Both the position numbers and the translations under genes were made by a program. From the IMG/VR virus record IMGVR_UViG_3300010885_035331, positions 1 through 26,860 of that record: a DNA stretch of 26,860 nucleotides; one strand, 5' to 3'. Below, piece by piece: positions 13,525-20,827 of the stretch (position 1 is the stretch's first letter; each line of letters opens with the position of its first letter). The notes beneath the pieces are model-generated. The model worked only from the letters and a program-made list of their open reading frames with translations, did no database searches and was not told where the DNA came from. Source of the DNA: a virus.

Positions 13525-15117
13525 TGGAGATGGTGCTATCCAAGCTTCCTTTTTCTCATGATTTTGAGGAAGGGCTTGGGAGATATTATTATGAGCATTA
13601 ATATTTTCAGAGGCAGCGAAATTTCGAACATCTTTATTAGATTGAGTTAATCTCATCGGTATCCCGTTATGGTGATGGCTATGTGGATAATTTAAAATTA
13701 AATTATCGGCAGCCAGACCATAAACGGGATATTTTACATCTCCAACGTGAGCATATCCAATGACCAGAGAATCATCTGTATCAGTGGCAAATTTACCCAT
13801 TAAAATAGTATCTTCTGTCTGGTGAACTTCCAAGGGTGCAGTGATATGTTGACAATATAATTCACCTTCTAATGATATGCCACCACCTACAATTAAATTA
13901 CCCCTCACTCCCATGGCACTTTCAACATATACTTGCCTATTAGTTCTAAGAGTAATTGTTTTAAGTGATTGTAATTCCAGAGATCTTTCCGAGCCTATCA
14001 TGATGCCGTGAGTGGCATTCAATTTAATTTCCTTGTAACCACCCTTTAGAATAGTACCCCCCATCTCCGTTGATCCTGTGGACTTTAAACTAATACCACC
14101 AGAACCTACAGTACGAGAATATCTATTGCCGACTATTTTATCATCATTACCACCGGGAAAGTTTGCACTATTATCCACTTCTTCTATGTGTGGAATATAA
14201 TCATGATTTTTAAAAGTTCCTGTTTCCGATACCAACATTTCGAATGGTTGGCTTCTACCATGCTCATCAATTCTTATACTGGGATAATCATTGAATATTG
14301 CTCCAATTTGTTCAAACTTATTTCTCTTTGTAAAGTAAGTCTCATCTCCACCATGACCCATCTTTTGTTCTATGGGAGTTAGAGTGTCTTGAATGTTTAA
14401 TAACGCATCGTTTATTCGTTGAGCGGAAATATTTGATTTCCAATTACCATTTTCTGTGGCAGCACTACCATCTGCTCCAAATTCTAAAACACCGGGAGCT
14501 TTCGACCCGTATACACCAGCCGCTTGATTTATATCTTTCTTTGTTATTTTTCTTGGTTGAGCTGCAATAGTGTGTCCCCTATCTGGTACACTGGCATAAG
14601 ATACTACTCCATCAACCGTACTAGTCCTTATCGGAGTTCCGATATATCCATTGAATTTATTTTCTACTGCAATGATGGTACTACCCACGACTGGATTTCC
14701 ATCCCTTATGCCAACCAATGGCGTGCTAACACCATTCGGATAACTTACTCCTCCCCGATTAATTTTGAATTGTGAATTGAGATTGGCAATTGGAGAATAT
14801 GTAATTTTCCATTCTTTTATAGCGTCCAATTGGGATTGATCTATAAATCCTTTCAATTGATAAATATTTTCTCCTGTTCTAAAGGTATGATTTTTACCTA
14901 CGAATTCTGTCTTATCATTACCAACAGTTTCAAATAAATCATGAACTACGTTGGTCTGTTTATTGTTGGTTGCGAGTTCAGAAGTGACTACATTAGTCAA
15001 ATTTATGTTTGAACCACTGCGATGGGATAGTTTAATTTTTTCCCTTTCCGTCGTATTATCAATTACCAGCGAGCCACCACGCTGATTTATAATCATTCTA
15101 TTTTTATAAATTGCCAT
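13519..15117 (-). CDS. Baseplate spike protein, beta-helix part (gp5 C-terminal/VgrG-like)
   Basis: 532 residues. The N-terminus (RGGSLVIDNTTEREKIKLSH, then SGSNINLTNVVTSELATNNKQ) is the pattern that opens gp5/VgrG-type spike regions. The middle has long stretches of short beta strands (GGISLKSTGSTEMGGTILKG, LELQSLKTITLRTNRQVYV) consistent with a triple-stranded beta helix. Near the C-terminus HSHHHNGIPMRL is a His cluster that may bind metal at the spike apex. There is no lysozyme domain as in T4 gp5. The ATG at 15115-15117 lies directly after the stop of the OB-domain gene, so the two are one operon. Confidence 0.75.
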   Translation of the reverse strand: MAIYKNRMIINQRGGSLVIDNTTEREKIKLSHRSGSNINLTNVVTSELATNNKQTNVVHDLFETVGNDKTEFVGKNHTFRTGENIYQLKGFIDQSQLDAIKEWKITYSPIANLNSQFKINRGGVSYPNGVSTPLVGIRDGNPVVGSTIIAVENKFNGYIGTPIRTSTVDGVVSYASVPDRGHTIAAQPRKITKKDINQAAGVYGSKAPGVLEFGADGSAATENGNWKSNISAQRINDALLNIQDTLTPIEQKMGHGGDETYFTKRNKFEQIGAIFNDYPSIRIDEHGRSQPFEMLVSETGTFKNHDYIPHIEEVDNSANFPGGNDDKIVGNRYSRTVGSGGISLKSTGSTEMGGTILKGGYKEIKLNATHGIMIGSERSLELQSLKTITLRTNRQVYVESAMGVRGNLIVGGGISLEGELYCQHITAPLEVHQTEDTILMGKFATDTDDSLVIGYAHVGDVKYPVYGLAADNLILNYPHSHHHNGIPMRLTQSNKDVRNFAASENINAHNNISQALPQNHEKKEAWIAPSPL

Positions 15118-15120
15118 ATA

Positions 15121-15867
15121 TTAATTTTCAAACTCTAATGGATATGTCGAGCTTATTTTATTCTCGTTGTCGTTATCATTCATCAACAAAGTCTGTCTTA
15201 AATTTAGATATGTCCCAAAATATACCGGATAATTCAAATCTCCTTCAAAGTGAAATACCCAAACACTACTACCAACTTCAGGCATACCGTATACTCCTTT
15301 ACCTTTGTTGACATATTTCGAAGGTCTATAGGAAAAGGAATAGGGATTACATTTCACTGAGAAATTATTCAGAGGTTTGGAAAAAGCATCTCCCAATGCT
15401 GTCATCTCATTTTCATATAGGAATGCGGGGGAGAAAGAACCCGATTGTACACTGGGGGTATCTTTATTATTTGTCTCGAATCCTTCAGGATAATTACAAT
15501 CAGATATGGTAGATATTTCGCCATCTTTATAATAACGAAAAGTACCAGTCTCTCCTAATATTGGAGCACATGGTTCTGCCCAAGGTATTTTAGCACAAAC
15601 CTCATCAAATAATTTAGTGTCCTCCCAATCAGTATTTGTTTTTCTTTCTGATTCCGTTTTGGGATTACAATTAGTCCCAATACCTTTCATGTTAAAATTC
15701 TGAAACTTTTCCCACCAATCCTCGTATGGTTGATTGGTCAATTCTGGAATATATATTTTTACTCTGTTGAGTTTAAGGGGATCATTGTTTTTGACAACAA
15801 TCCCCCGATAAAAGGCATTATCTACTCTTTTATATTCTTGACCCGCTCCTGATCCTCTGATGAACAC
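15121..15867 (-). CDS. Baseplate hub/spike OB-domain protein (gp5 N-terminal-like)
   Basis: 248 residues from a GTG start. The start of an OB fold is visible: AFYRGIVVKNNDPLKLNRVKIYIPEL, as in gp5/VgrG N-terminal domains. KCNPYSFSYRPSKYVNKGKGVYGMPEVGSSVWVFHFEGDLNYPVYFGTY contains the second conserved part, in which GSSVWVFHFEGD ends the barrel. A ten-codon ORF ends exactly where this GTG begins (TAAGTG), suggesting coupled translation. With the next gene it makes a split, lysozyme-less spike at the centre of a contractile-tail baseplate. Confidence 0.75.
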   Translation of the reverse strand: MFIRGSGAGQEYKRVDNAFYRGIVVKNNDPLKLNRVKIYIPELTNQPYEDWWEKFQNFNMKGIGTNCNPKTESERKTNTDWEDTKLFDEVCAKIPWAEPCAPILGETGTFRYYKDGEISTISDCNYPEGFETNNKDTPSVQSGSFSPAFLYENEMTALGDAFSKPLNNFSVKCNPYSFSYRPSKYVNKGKGVYGMPEVGSSVWVFHFEGDLNYPVYFGTYLNLRQTLLMNDNDNENKISSTYPLEFEN

Positions 15868-15900
15868 TTACTTGAGGGTTTCTTTGTTAGCTTTTGTCAT
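15868..15900 (-). CDS. Possible ten-residue leader peptide MTKANKETLK
   Basis: ATG at 15898-15900, with the TAA touching the GTG of the spike gene. It lies eight bases after a TAAATA motif. Possibly a translated leader that delivers ribosomes to the weak GTG start; it may equally be chance. Confidence 0.3.
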   Translation of the reverse strand: MTKANKETLK

Positions 15901-15914
15901 CTCATTATTATTTA
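15901..15914 (-). promoter_or_regulatory. Late promoter motif TTAAATA before the spike operon
   Basis: TAAATA at 15909-15914, eight bases before the ten-codon ORF and 41 bases before the GTG at 15867. Confidence 0.5.
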
Positions 15915-15923
15915 ATGGACGAT

Positions 15924-16631
15924 TCAATTTGTCGTCAACAAACGGTAGAAATATGCCCGTAATTTTTTATTTTTTGGTAACTTATTAACAAGGAATTGTA
16001 GTTGATATTTCCACCAAGGAAGTTTACCCACTTCTGGAAAATATCTACAGGTATAATCAATCTTCATGGATGATTTATCAACCACAAAAGTTTCCAATAT
16101 GCGAGTATATATTTGTTGTTCCATGAGAATATAAACCAAGGGTCTGCTTTCCTTTAGAAATGCGTTTAATTCCTTTTTTGAATTATATCTAACTATAATT
16201 GCTTCTATTGCCGCCGCACGATTAAACTTTTTATCCCAACTTAACCCTACGGGACCAAATAATTTATTCATATAATAAATACCATCATAGGTGGAAACTT
16301 CTGTGACTCCATCATCCATTCGTACCATGTCAATCGAGTCTTTTATCCATTGATCCTTTTTATTATAAATACCAGAAGCACACTCCACCACCACACCATC
16401 ATCAATTAATTCACTTTCACGATCCATCCAAGCGAAAAAATTATCTGTGCTTCGTTGGTCTTCTTCGGTTATGGTGGTATTATCGAGAGGAGAGTAATCC
16501 TTGCGGATGATAGATGCAGAATCTATTATACAACTGGAGGGTTGTTTACCCTTGATAGCATCTAATACTACTTTAGTATTATATTGAGCCTTTTCATCTT
16601 CTGTCATATTATTATATTCGGGGATAGCCAT
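15924..16631 (-). CDS. Unknown protein of the tail/baseplate region
   Basis: 235 residues, ATG start with a weak motif variant (TAATTA-N4). A soluble, mixed alpha/beta protein with a basic, aromatic C-terminus (LPWWKYQLQFLVNKLPKNKKLRAYFYRLL). I do not recognise a family. Its position between a terminator and the two spike genes, on the same strand, suggests a baseplate or tail-assembly protein, which is inference from context only. Confidence 0.7.
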   Translation of the reverse strand: MAIPEYNNMTEDEKAQYNTKVVLDAIKGKQPSSCIIDSASIIRKDYSPLDNTTITEEDQRSTDNFFAWMDRESELIDDGVVVECASGIYNKKDQWIKDSIDMVRMDDGVTEVSTYDGIYYMNKLFGPVGLSWDKKFNRAAAIEAIIVRYNSKKELNAFLKESRPLVYILMEQQIYTRILETFVVDKSSMKIDYTCRYFPEVGKLPWWKYQLQFLVNKLPKNKKLRAYFYRLLTTN

Positions 16632-16663
16632 GATATAATTACTTTAAATTTGAAAAAGTCAAT

Positions 16664-16698
16664 AAAAAATCCCGTAAAGTTAATTACGGGATTTTTTT
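16664..16698 (-). terminator. Rho-independent terminator, symmetric
   Basis: A 14-bp perfect stem (AAAAAATCCCGTAA / TTACGGGATTTTTT) with a 6-base loop. On the minus strand it follows the gene ending at 16731. The flanking A and T runs would allow it to work in both directions. Confidence 0.9.
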
Positions 16699-16730
16699 CT
16701 AATATGATAAACAAAACACAACCGAGAATA

Positions 16731-17222
16731 TTAAACGTAACCGAGTAAGTACTTACGACGTACTTCTGGATCTGTGACCTCAGTAACACCAGTAGTCACG
16801 GCAGATAGAGGTACAGTGGTCACAGCGGAGAGATGGGTGAATACTGAGTAAGTAGCGATGTTATTTACTGGAACTTCTACAAGTGCCATCACGGTGTTAT
16901 TATAAGCGGTGTCAATTTTGAAGACAGAACCAAGAACATTTACATTAGTAGCAGACACTGGAAGTACCAATACCGATAAGGCAGAAAATCCAAGAGATGT
17001 CAATGTAGAGAATGATAATGACGGGGTAGCCAGAGATGATAATATACTATTCACTAAAGTAGTAGTACGAAGAGCACGAGTAACCAGATTGAAAGCTAAA
17101 CCTTTATCATTGGTGGATAGAGAAATCATGGTCACATCATGTGCAGTAGTGATAGCAGTAGTAATTGGGGGATTACCAGTTTTAACGGCGGACAGGAGAA
17201 TGTTGTCGAATAGGTAGGACAT
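16731..17222 (-). CDS. Unknown Ser/Thr/Val-rich protein, probable virion component
   Basis: 163 residues from the ATG at 17222, selected by the late motif; 26 in-frame residues upstream are excluded. The composition is rich in Thr, Ser, Val and Leu, with alternating beta-like stretches (LGFSALSVLVLPVSATNVNVLGSVF, NNTVMALVEVPVN) and a charged C-terminus (DPEVRRKYLLGYV). This suggests a beta-sandwich structural protein such as a decoration, neck or tail component. No family recognised. Single-gene unit closed by the terminator at 16664-16698. Confidence 0.7.
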   Translation of the reverse strand: MSYLFDNILLSAVKTGNPPITTAITTAHDVTMISLSTNDKGLAFNLVTRALRTTTLVNSILSSLATPSLSFSTLTSLGFSALSVLVLPVSATNVNVLGSVFKIDTAYNNTVMALVEVPVNNIATYSVFTHLSAVTTVPLSAVTTGVTEVTDPEVRRKYLLGYV

Positions 17223-17233
17223 ACTATTATTTA
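17223..17233 (-). promoter_or_regulatory. Late promoter motif CTAAATA-N5 abutting ATG
   Basis: TAAATA at 17228-17233. It selects the ATG at 17222. Divergent from the motif at 17255. Confidence 0.65.
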
Positions 17234-17254
17234 GTGAATACGATACGAAATCAT

Positions 17255-17265
17255 TAAATATAGAT
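17255..17265 (+). promoter_or_regulatory. Late promoter motif TTAAATA-N5 abutting ATG
   Basis: TAAATA at 17255-17260, five bases before the ATG at 17266. Confidence 0.65.
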
Positions 17266-19128
17266 ATGATCTCGTTTAAGTTATTTTTTGAGCAATACAT
17301 GTTAAATGAAGCATTTTCATTAAAACAAGCCAGAAAGAAAGGATTGACCAGAAAATATTCTGGTGCTTATAATGACAGACTAAATGAAGTATTTGATGGT
17401 AAAGACAGATTGATATATCCCATAACCATAAAACATGCACTCAAGAATAGCCACCCGATTTTAAAGACCATTAGAGAGTTTTTATATCAAAAAGGATTTG
17501 ATAATATTGGCACGGAAGAATATCTTTCCGGTATAATTAAAAAAGATAAACAACAATTCAAAATTGGTAGGATTTTACAAAAAGCTAAGGATGAAATTAT
17601 ATATGATTTTGATTCTTCTAATACTATAAAGGGTGATAAATTATTAGAATTGTATAAGACCGATCCCCTGAGAACTTCCAAGACAGGAGATTATTATATT
17701 GTTATATCCAGACATCCCTATGATGTGGCGGGATCTTCTACTGATAGAAGTTGGACTTCTTGTATAGATTTAGGGACCCCTCGAATAAATTATAAAGGAA
17801 AACTCCCAAATGAAGGAGTGAAAAGGAAATACATACAACAAGACATTTCAGAGGGTACTCTGGTGGCTTATATAGTACCCACAAATGAATTGTTACCGAA
17901 TGGTAAGATAACATTGAGAAGACCCATATCTAGAATATTAATGAAACCACACGATTCTGATGTAGGTAAAATATATACAGTGGGGGCTATGTACGGCAAT
18001 AAATATTCCGAATTTGGAGATATGATGAAAGAGTTTGTTGCTAAGAAATTGAATACCAAATTAAAAGGAGGGGAAAAGACTTATTTTAATCCCAAATTAT
18101 ATGATTATGCCAGCGAAGACGAACCAGTTGGTTTTGAGTTCAAAAAAGGAAACAAACTATCGGTGGAAGTTTTGACAGAATTATTAGATTATAATAATGA
18201 CGAAAATGACATTAATAAATATATTTCAATTGAAACTGCTAAAAATGGAGAAGAGATATCATACGATATAACCATGACTTTTAATTTCGGTAATCAAACT
18301 GTAAAAACTTTAGATGAATTGGATCGGATTACAGCTAGACATGTTGATGGTATCGAGTCTAATTTTGAAAAAAGATTAGCTGGTAATTTCTTCCATAATT
18401 TTAAATTGACGGACCTAAGCCCCGAAGTAACTATGATTTCTCTGGGTAATGGTATAGAAGCTCATATAAGATTTCAAATACGAATTCATTCTGGAGAGGA
18501 TGAAAAATATATAGAAGATGAAGATGGTGTTTGGAATACTCTGTATTATAGTATGGAAAGTCTGAAGAGATTTAATTATCAAACTTTAAAAAGTGGATTA
18601 CTTAAAATAGTATCTGAATATGATTGGGAACAGGATGCGAAGGATAAACAAATCACCTTTGATAATGCCTTGGTGAATTATAAAGAAGCCTTGGATAAGG
18701 TTTTACCTATGTATAAATCTCTGGATTATATAAAGGAAATGAAACCTTTTACTATTGATGAAGTATTACAATTAGACACTACACAAATAAGAAACTTGTT
18801 AAATTTGTTAGCCAAAACTCAAACCGCGTTCTCATCTTTAGGACATTTACAATCAAACATATCTTCTAATATACAACGATCCACTGATTTTATAGATAAA
18901 AGACACGAGATATTTTATAATTGGGCGAAGGATAAACTAGGAGTAGATTTAATACATTATAGAGATACTATGAAAGCTAATTGGGGTATTACAAATTTAT
19001 TTAAATATATTGCTGGCTTGGATAGAGAAGTTTATGAAACTTTACTGGATGTGGATAATGAATGGACTAAGATTGAGAGAAATATTCAAACTTTTATTGG
19101 TGATATGGGACAAGGGATTAAGATTTGA
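17266..19128 (+). CDS. Large unknown phage protein with capsid-targeting-like N-terminus
   Basis: 620 residues. The N-terminus MISFKLFFEQYMLNEAFS has the shared motif, and L-N-E before Ala fits prohead-protease cleavage. A conserved-looking core follows: ISRHPYDVAGSSTDRSWTSC (about 147-166), GTLVAYIVPTNELLPNG (about 196-212) and RPISRILMKPH (about 219-229). I associate this core with uncharacterised proteins of large phages. The remainder is mostly helical and charged. No signal peptide or membrane helix. It may be an internal virion protein ejected with DNA, but this rests on the N-terminus alone. It overlaps the convergent endonuclease gene by 11 bp. Confidence 0.8.
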   Translation: MISFKLFFEQYMLNEAFSLKQARKKGLTRKYSGAYNDRLNEVFDGKDRLIYPITIKHALKNSHPILKTIREFLYQKGFDNIGTEEYLSGIIKKDKQQFKIGRILQKAKDEIIYDFDSSNTIKGDKLLELYKTDPLRTSKTGDYYIVISRHPYDVAGSSTDRSWTSCIDLGTPRINYKGKLPNEGVKRKYIQQDISEGTLVAYIVPTNELLPNGKITLRRPISRILMKPHDSDVGKIYTVGAMYGNKYSEFGDMMKEFVAKKLNTKLKGGEKTYFNPKLYDYASEDEPVGFEFKKGNKLSVEVLTELLDYNNDENDINKYISIETAKNGEEISYDITMTFNFGNQTVKTLDELDRITARHVDGIESNFEKRLAGNFFHNFKLTDLSPEVTMISLGNGIEAHIRFQIRIHSGEDEKYIEDEDGVWNTLYYSMESLKRFNYQTLKSGLLKIVSEYDWEQDAKDKQITFDNALVNYKEALDKVLPMYKSLDYIKEMKPFTIDEVLQLDTTQIRNLLNLLAKTQTAFSSLGHLQSNISSNIQRSTDFIDKRHEIFYNWAKDKLGVDLIHYRDTMKANWGITNLFKYIAGLDREVYETLLDVDNEWTKIERNIQTFIGDMGQGIKI

Positions 19129-20689
19129 TTTTCCAAGTGAATAATTTGGACCCACAATCCCAAACTCGATAATAGTTTTCCAGTTTTAATATTTCCTCCT
19201 CTGTCAACTCTTCTTTATAAGAGGGCATGTCTTTTAATTTATTTTTTTGAAACTTCATTCGATGTAATCGAGATTTGAAATCTTTTGTATAATAATAATT
19301 AGGTACAGTATCTTTAACAAAAGTCATTCCTATATTCTCATATACTTTACCAGTATTCCATCTTTTATCACAATAGGAAAATATTTCTTTTGGATTTATC
19401 TGTTTAATAAAGTATTGGAATAACTTTCCGGCTCCTCCAACAATAGAGAAATTGGCAATGGTACAGTATCTACCAAGTTCATATATACCTTCCTTGTTGG
19501 TATTTCCAGTTGCCAGTCTACCTTTATTGAAGGTCATAATCGCTACAATTCTATTATTATATCGTAGACAATATCTATACATCCCACCAATATGTCCCTG
19601 TATATGATATTTTTCTAAAAACGTCTTACAAAAAATCGGAGACACCTCAACAACTTCACATTTACGAGCATATACTTTTCTTTTTACCAATCCAATATTA
19701 GATTTAATTCTATTAAAAACTATTTGCTTTTTTTGAAATATCTCATCATCAAATATAGTGATTAGTCTAATTCCTTGTTCTTCGCATTCTATTTGTTTAG
19801 CCAAGTGGTCCATTTTACCGTAATGGGCAACATAGGTAGAATGCCACCGCAATCCACATAGTTCAATTCCTAGATTTAAAGAAGGAATATATACGTCAAG
19901 TTCTTTTTTAGAGGGTAATATTTTCCTATAATTATACTCATATTTTATATTTTTAGTATCGAGAAAATCCCGTACCAATAATTCATGTTTTGTGCCTATG
20001 GGTTTACAGTGAGTACATACTGGAGAACTACCATTATCAATAGAGGATTTAAAATCTTTATTACATGTTTTACAAGTCCAATCATATTGGATATATCCTT
20101 TGACTCCTGTATATTCTTCCAATGTAAATAATGGAATAAAATTTGGATATCTGGTAGATAATGAACTATAAAATAATTTTCGGTGGGAGGCTTGAGTTTT
20201 TAATATCGTTTCAGGGTTGGATTTTCGACCTTTGACGCGTTGTTTATATTCGTCAGTTTTGGTATAGTTTGAAACTCCATATTTTGACATATTTGTTTCC
20301 AATATTTTTCCTTTACCATATACACTCGACAATACATTATCAGAGTCGTATAATCTATTACAAGTATTCTTTTTAGCTTCTTGTATCTTATCATTATTAT
20401 TCCATTTACATTTATTAGAACAATATTGTAGAAATAGTTTAGTGGTAGTATTAAATTTGGTATACTTCCCACAGGGACACTTAGGATTTTCTAAAATATC
20501 GTTCATGAAACAGAAGGTAGCCAATGAATATGATGAATGTAATAATGGGTCTATTTTTTCATATATTCTTTTAAATCCTTCTTGACCTATAATACCTTGT
20601 AATATCTTTGGTTTGAGATGTCTAAATCCTCCTTTATATTTTTCATCTGCTATCCTTTGTATTTTTTCTTTGATATCCTCATCAGTCAT
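19118..20689 (-). CDS. Homing endonuclease, EDxHD/Vsr-like, with zinc motifs
   Basis: 523 residues from the ATG at 20689, chosen because TAAATA-N5 (AAGGT, also Shine-Dalgarno-like) precedes it; earlier in-frame starts exist at 20704 (ATG) and 20722 (TTG). The N-terminal part has Cys pairs (CPCG, CSNKC, about 70-95), a second zinc motif follows (WTCKTCNKDF...VCTHC, about 200-226), and then the nuclease core KKELDVYIPSLNLGIELCGL with RWHS (about 255-285). The C-terminal region (IVAIMTFNKGR, YELGRYCT, VVGGAGKLFQYFI-like) is the part usually found with these nucleases. It is freestanding, downstream of the capsid gene, and likely spreads by cutting alleles that lack it. Confidence 0.85.
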   Translation of the reverse strand: MTDEDIKEKIQRIADEKYKGGFRHLKPKILQGIIGQEGFKRIYEKIDPLLHSSYSLATFCFMNDILENPKCPCGKYTKFNTTTKLFLQYCSNKCKWNNNDKIQEAKKNTCNRLYDSDNVLSSVYGKGKILETNMSKYGVSNYTKTDEYKQRVKGRKSNPETILKTQASHRKLFYSSLSTRYPNFIPLFTLEEYTGVKGYIQYDWTCKTCNKDFKSSIDNGSSPVCTHCKPIGTKHELLVRDFLDTKNIKYEYNYRKILPSKKELDVYIPSLNLGIELCGLRWHSTYVAHYGKMDHLAKQIECEEQGIRLITIFDDEIFQKKQIVFNRIKSNIGLVKRKVYARKCEVVEVSPIFCKTFLEKYHIQGHIGGMYRYCLRYNNRIVAIMTFNKGRLATGNTNKEGIYELGRYCTIANFSIVGGAGKLFQYFIKQINPKEIFSYCDKRWNTGKVYENIGMTFVKDTVPNYYYTKDFKSRLHRMKFQKNKLKDMPSYKEELTEEEILKLENYYRVWDCGSKLFTWKIKS

Positions 20690-20700
20690 ACCTTTATTTA
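20690..20700 (-). promoter_or_regulatory. Late promoter motif TTAAATA-N5 abutting ATG
   Basis: TAAATA at 20695-20700; the five-base spacer AAGGT doubles as a short Shine-Dalgarno-like element. Confidence 0.5.
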
Positions 20701-20744
20701 ACATATGCTCCAAAGATATCAACCAAAAATATCAACAATTTTAC

Positions 20745-20782
20745 AAAAAAGAAACCGTAGGATCTTCGGTTCCTACGGTTTC
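20745..20782 (-). terminator. Rho-independent terminator of the capsid operon
   Basis: A 12-bp perfect stem (GAAACCGTAGGA / TCCTACGGTTTC) with a UUCG-type loop region; TTTTTT follows on the minus strand. It lies 46 bp after the capsid gene. Confidence 0.92.
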
Positions 20783-20827
20783 TGGGGATTTGTTGTAAGT
20801 CGTTCACTTACAGCGGGTTAGGTTCCA

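Noticed and set aside
15118-15120. Programmed frameshift joining the two spike genes
   Set aside because: The first frame ends with TAA and the next ATG follows at once; there is no slippery sequence and both products look complete.
16909-17217. Plus-strand frame of 102 residues
   Set aside because: Antisense to the 16731-17222 gene, which has a late motif and terminator.
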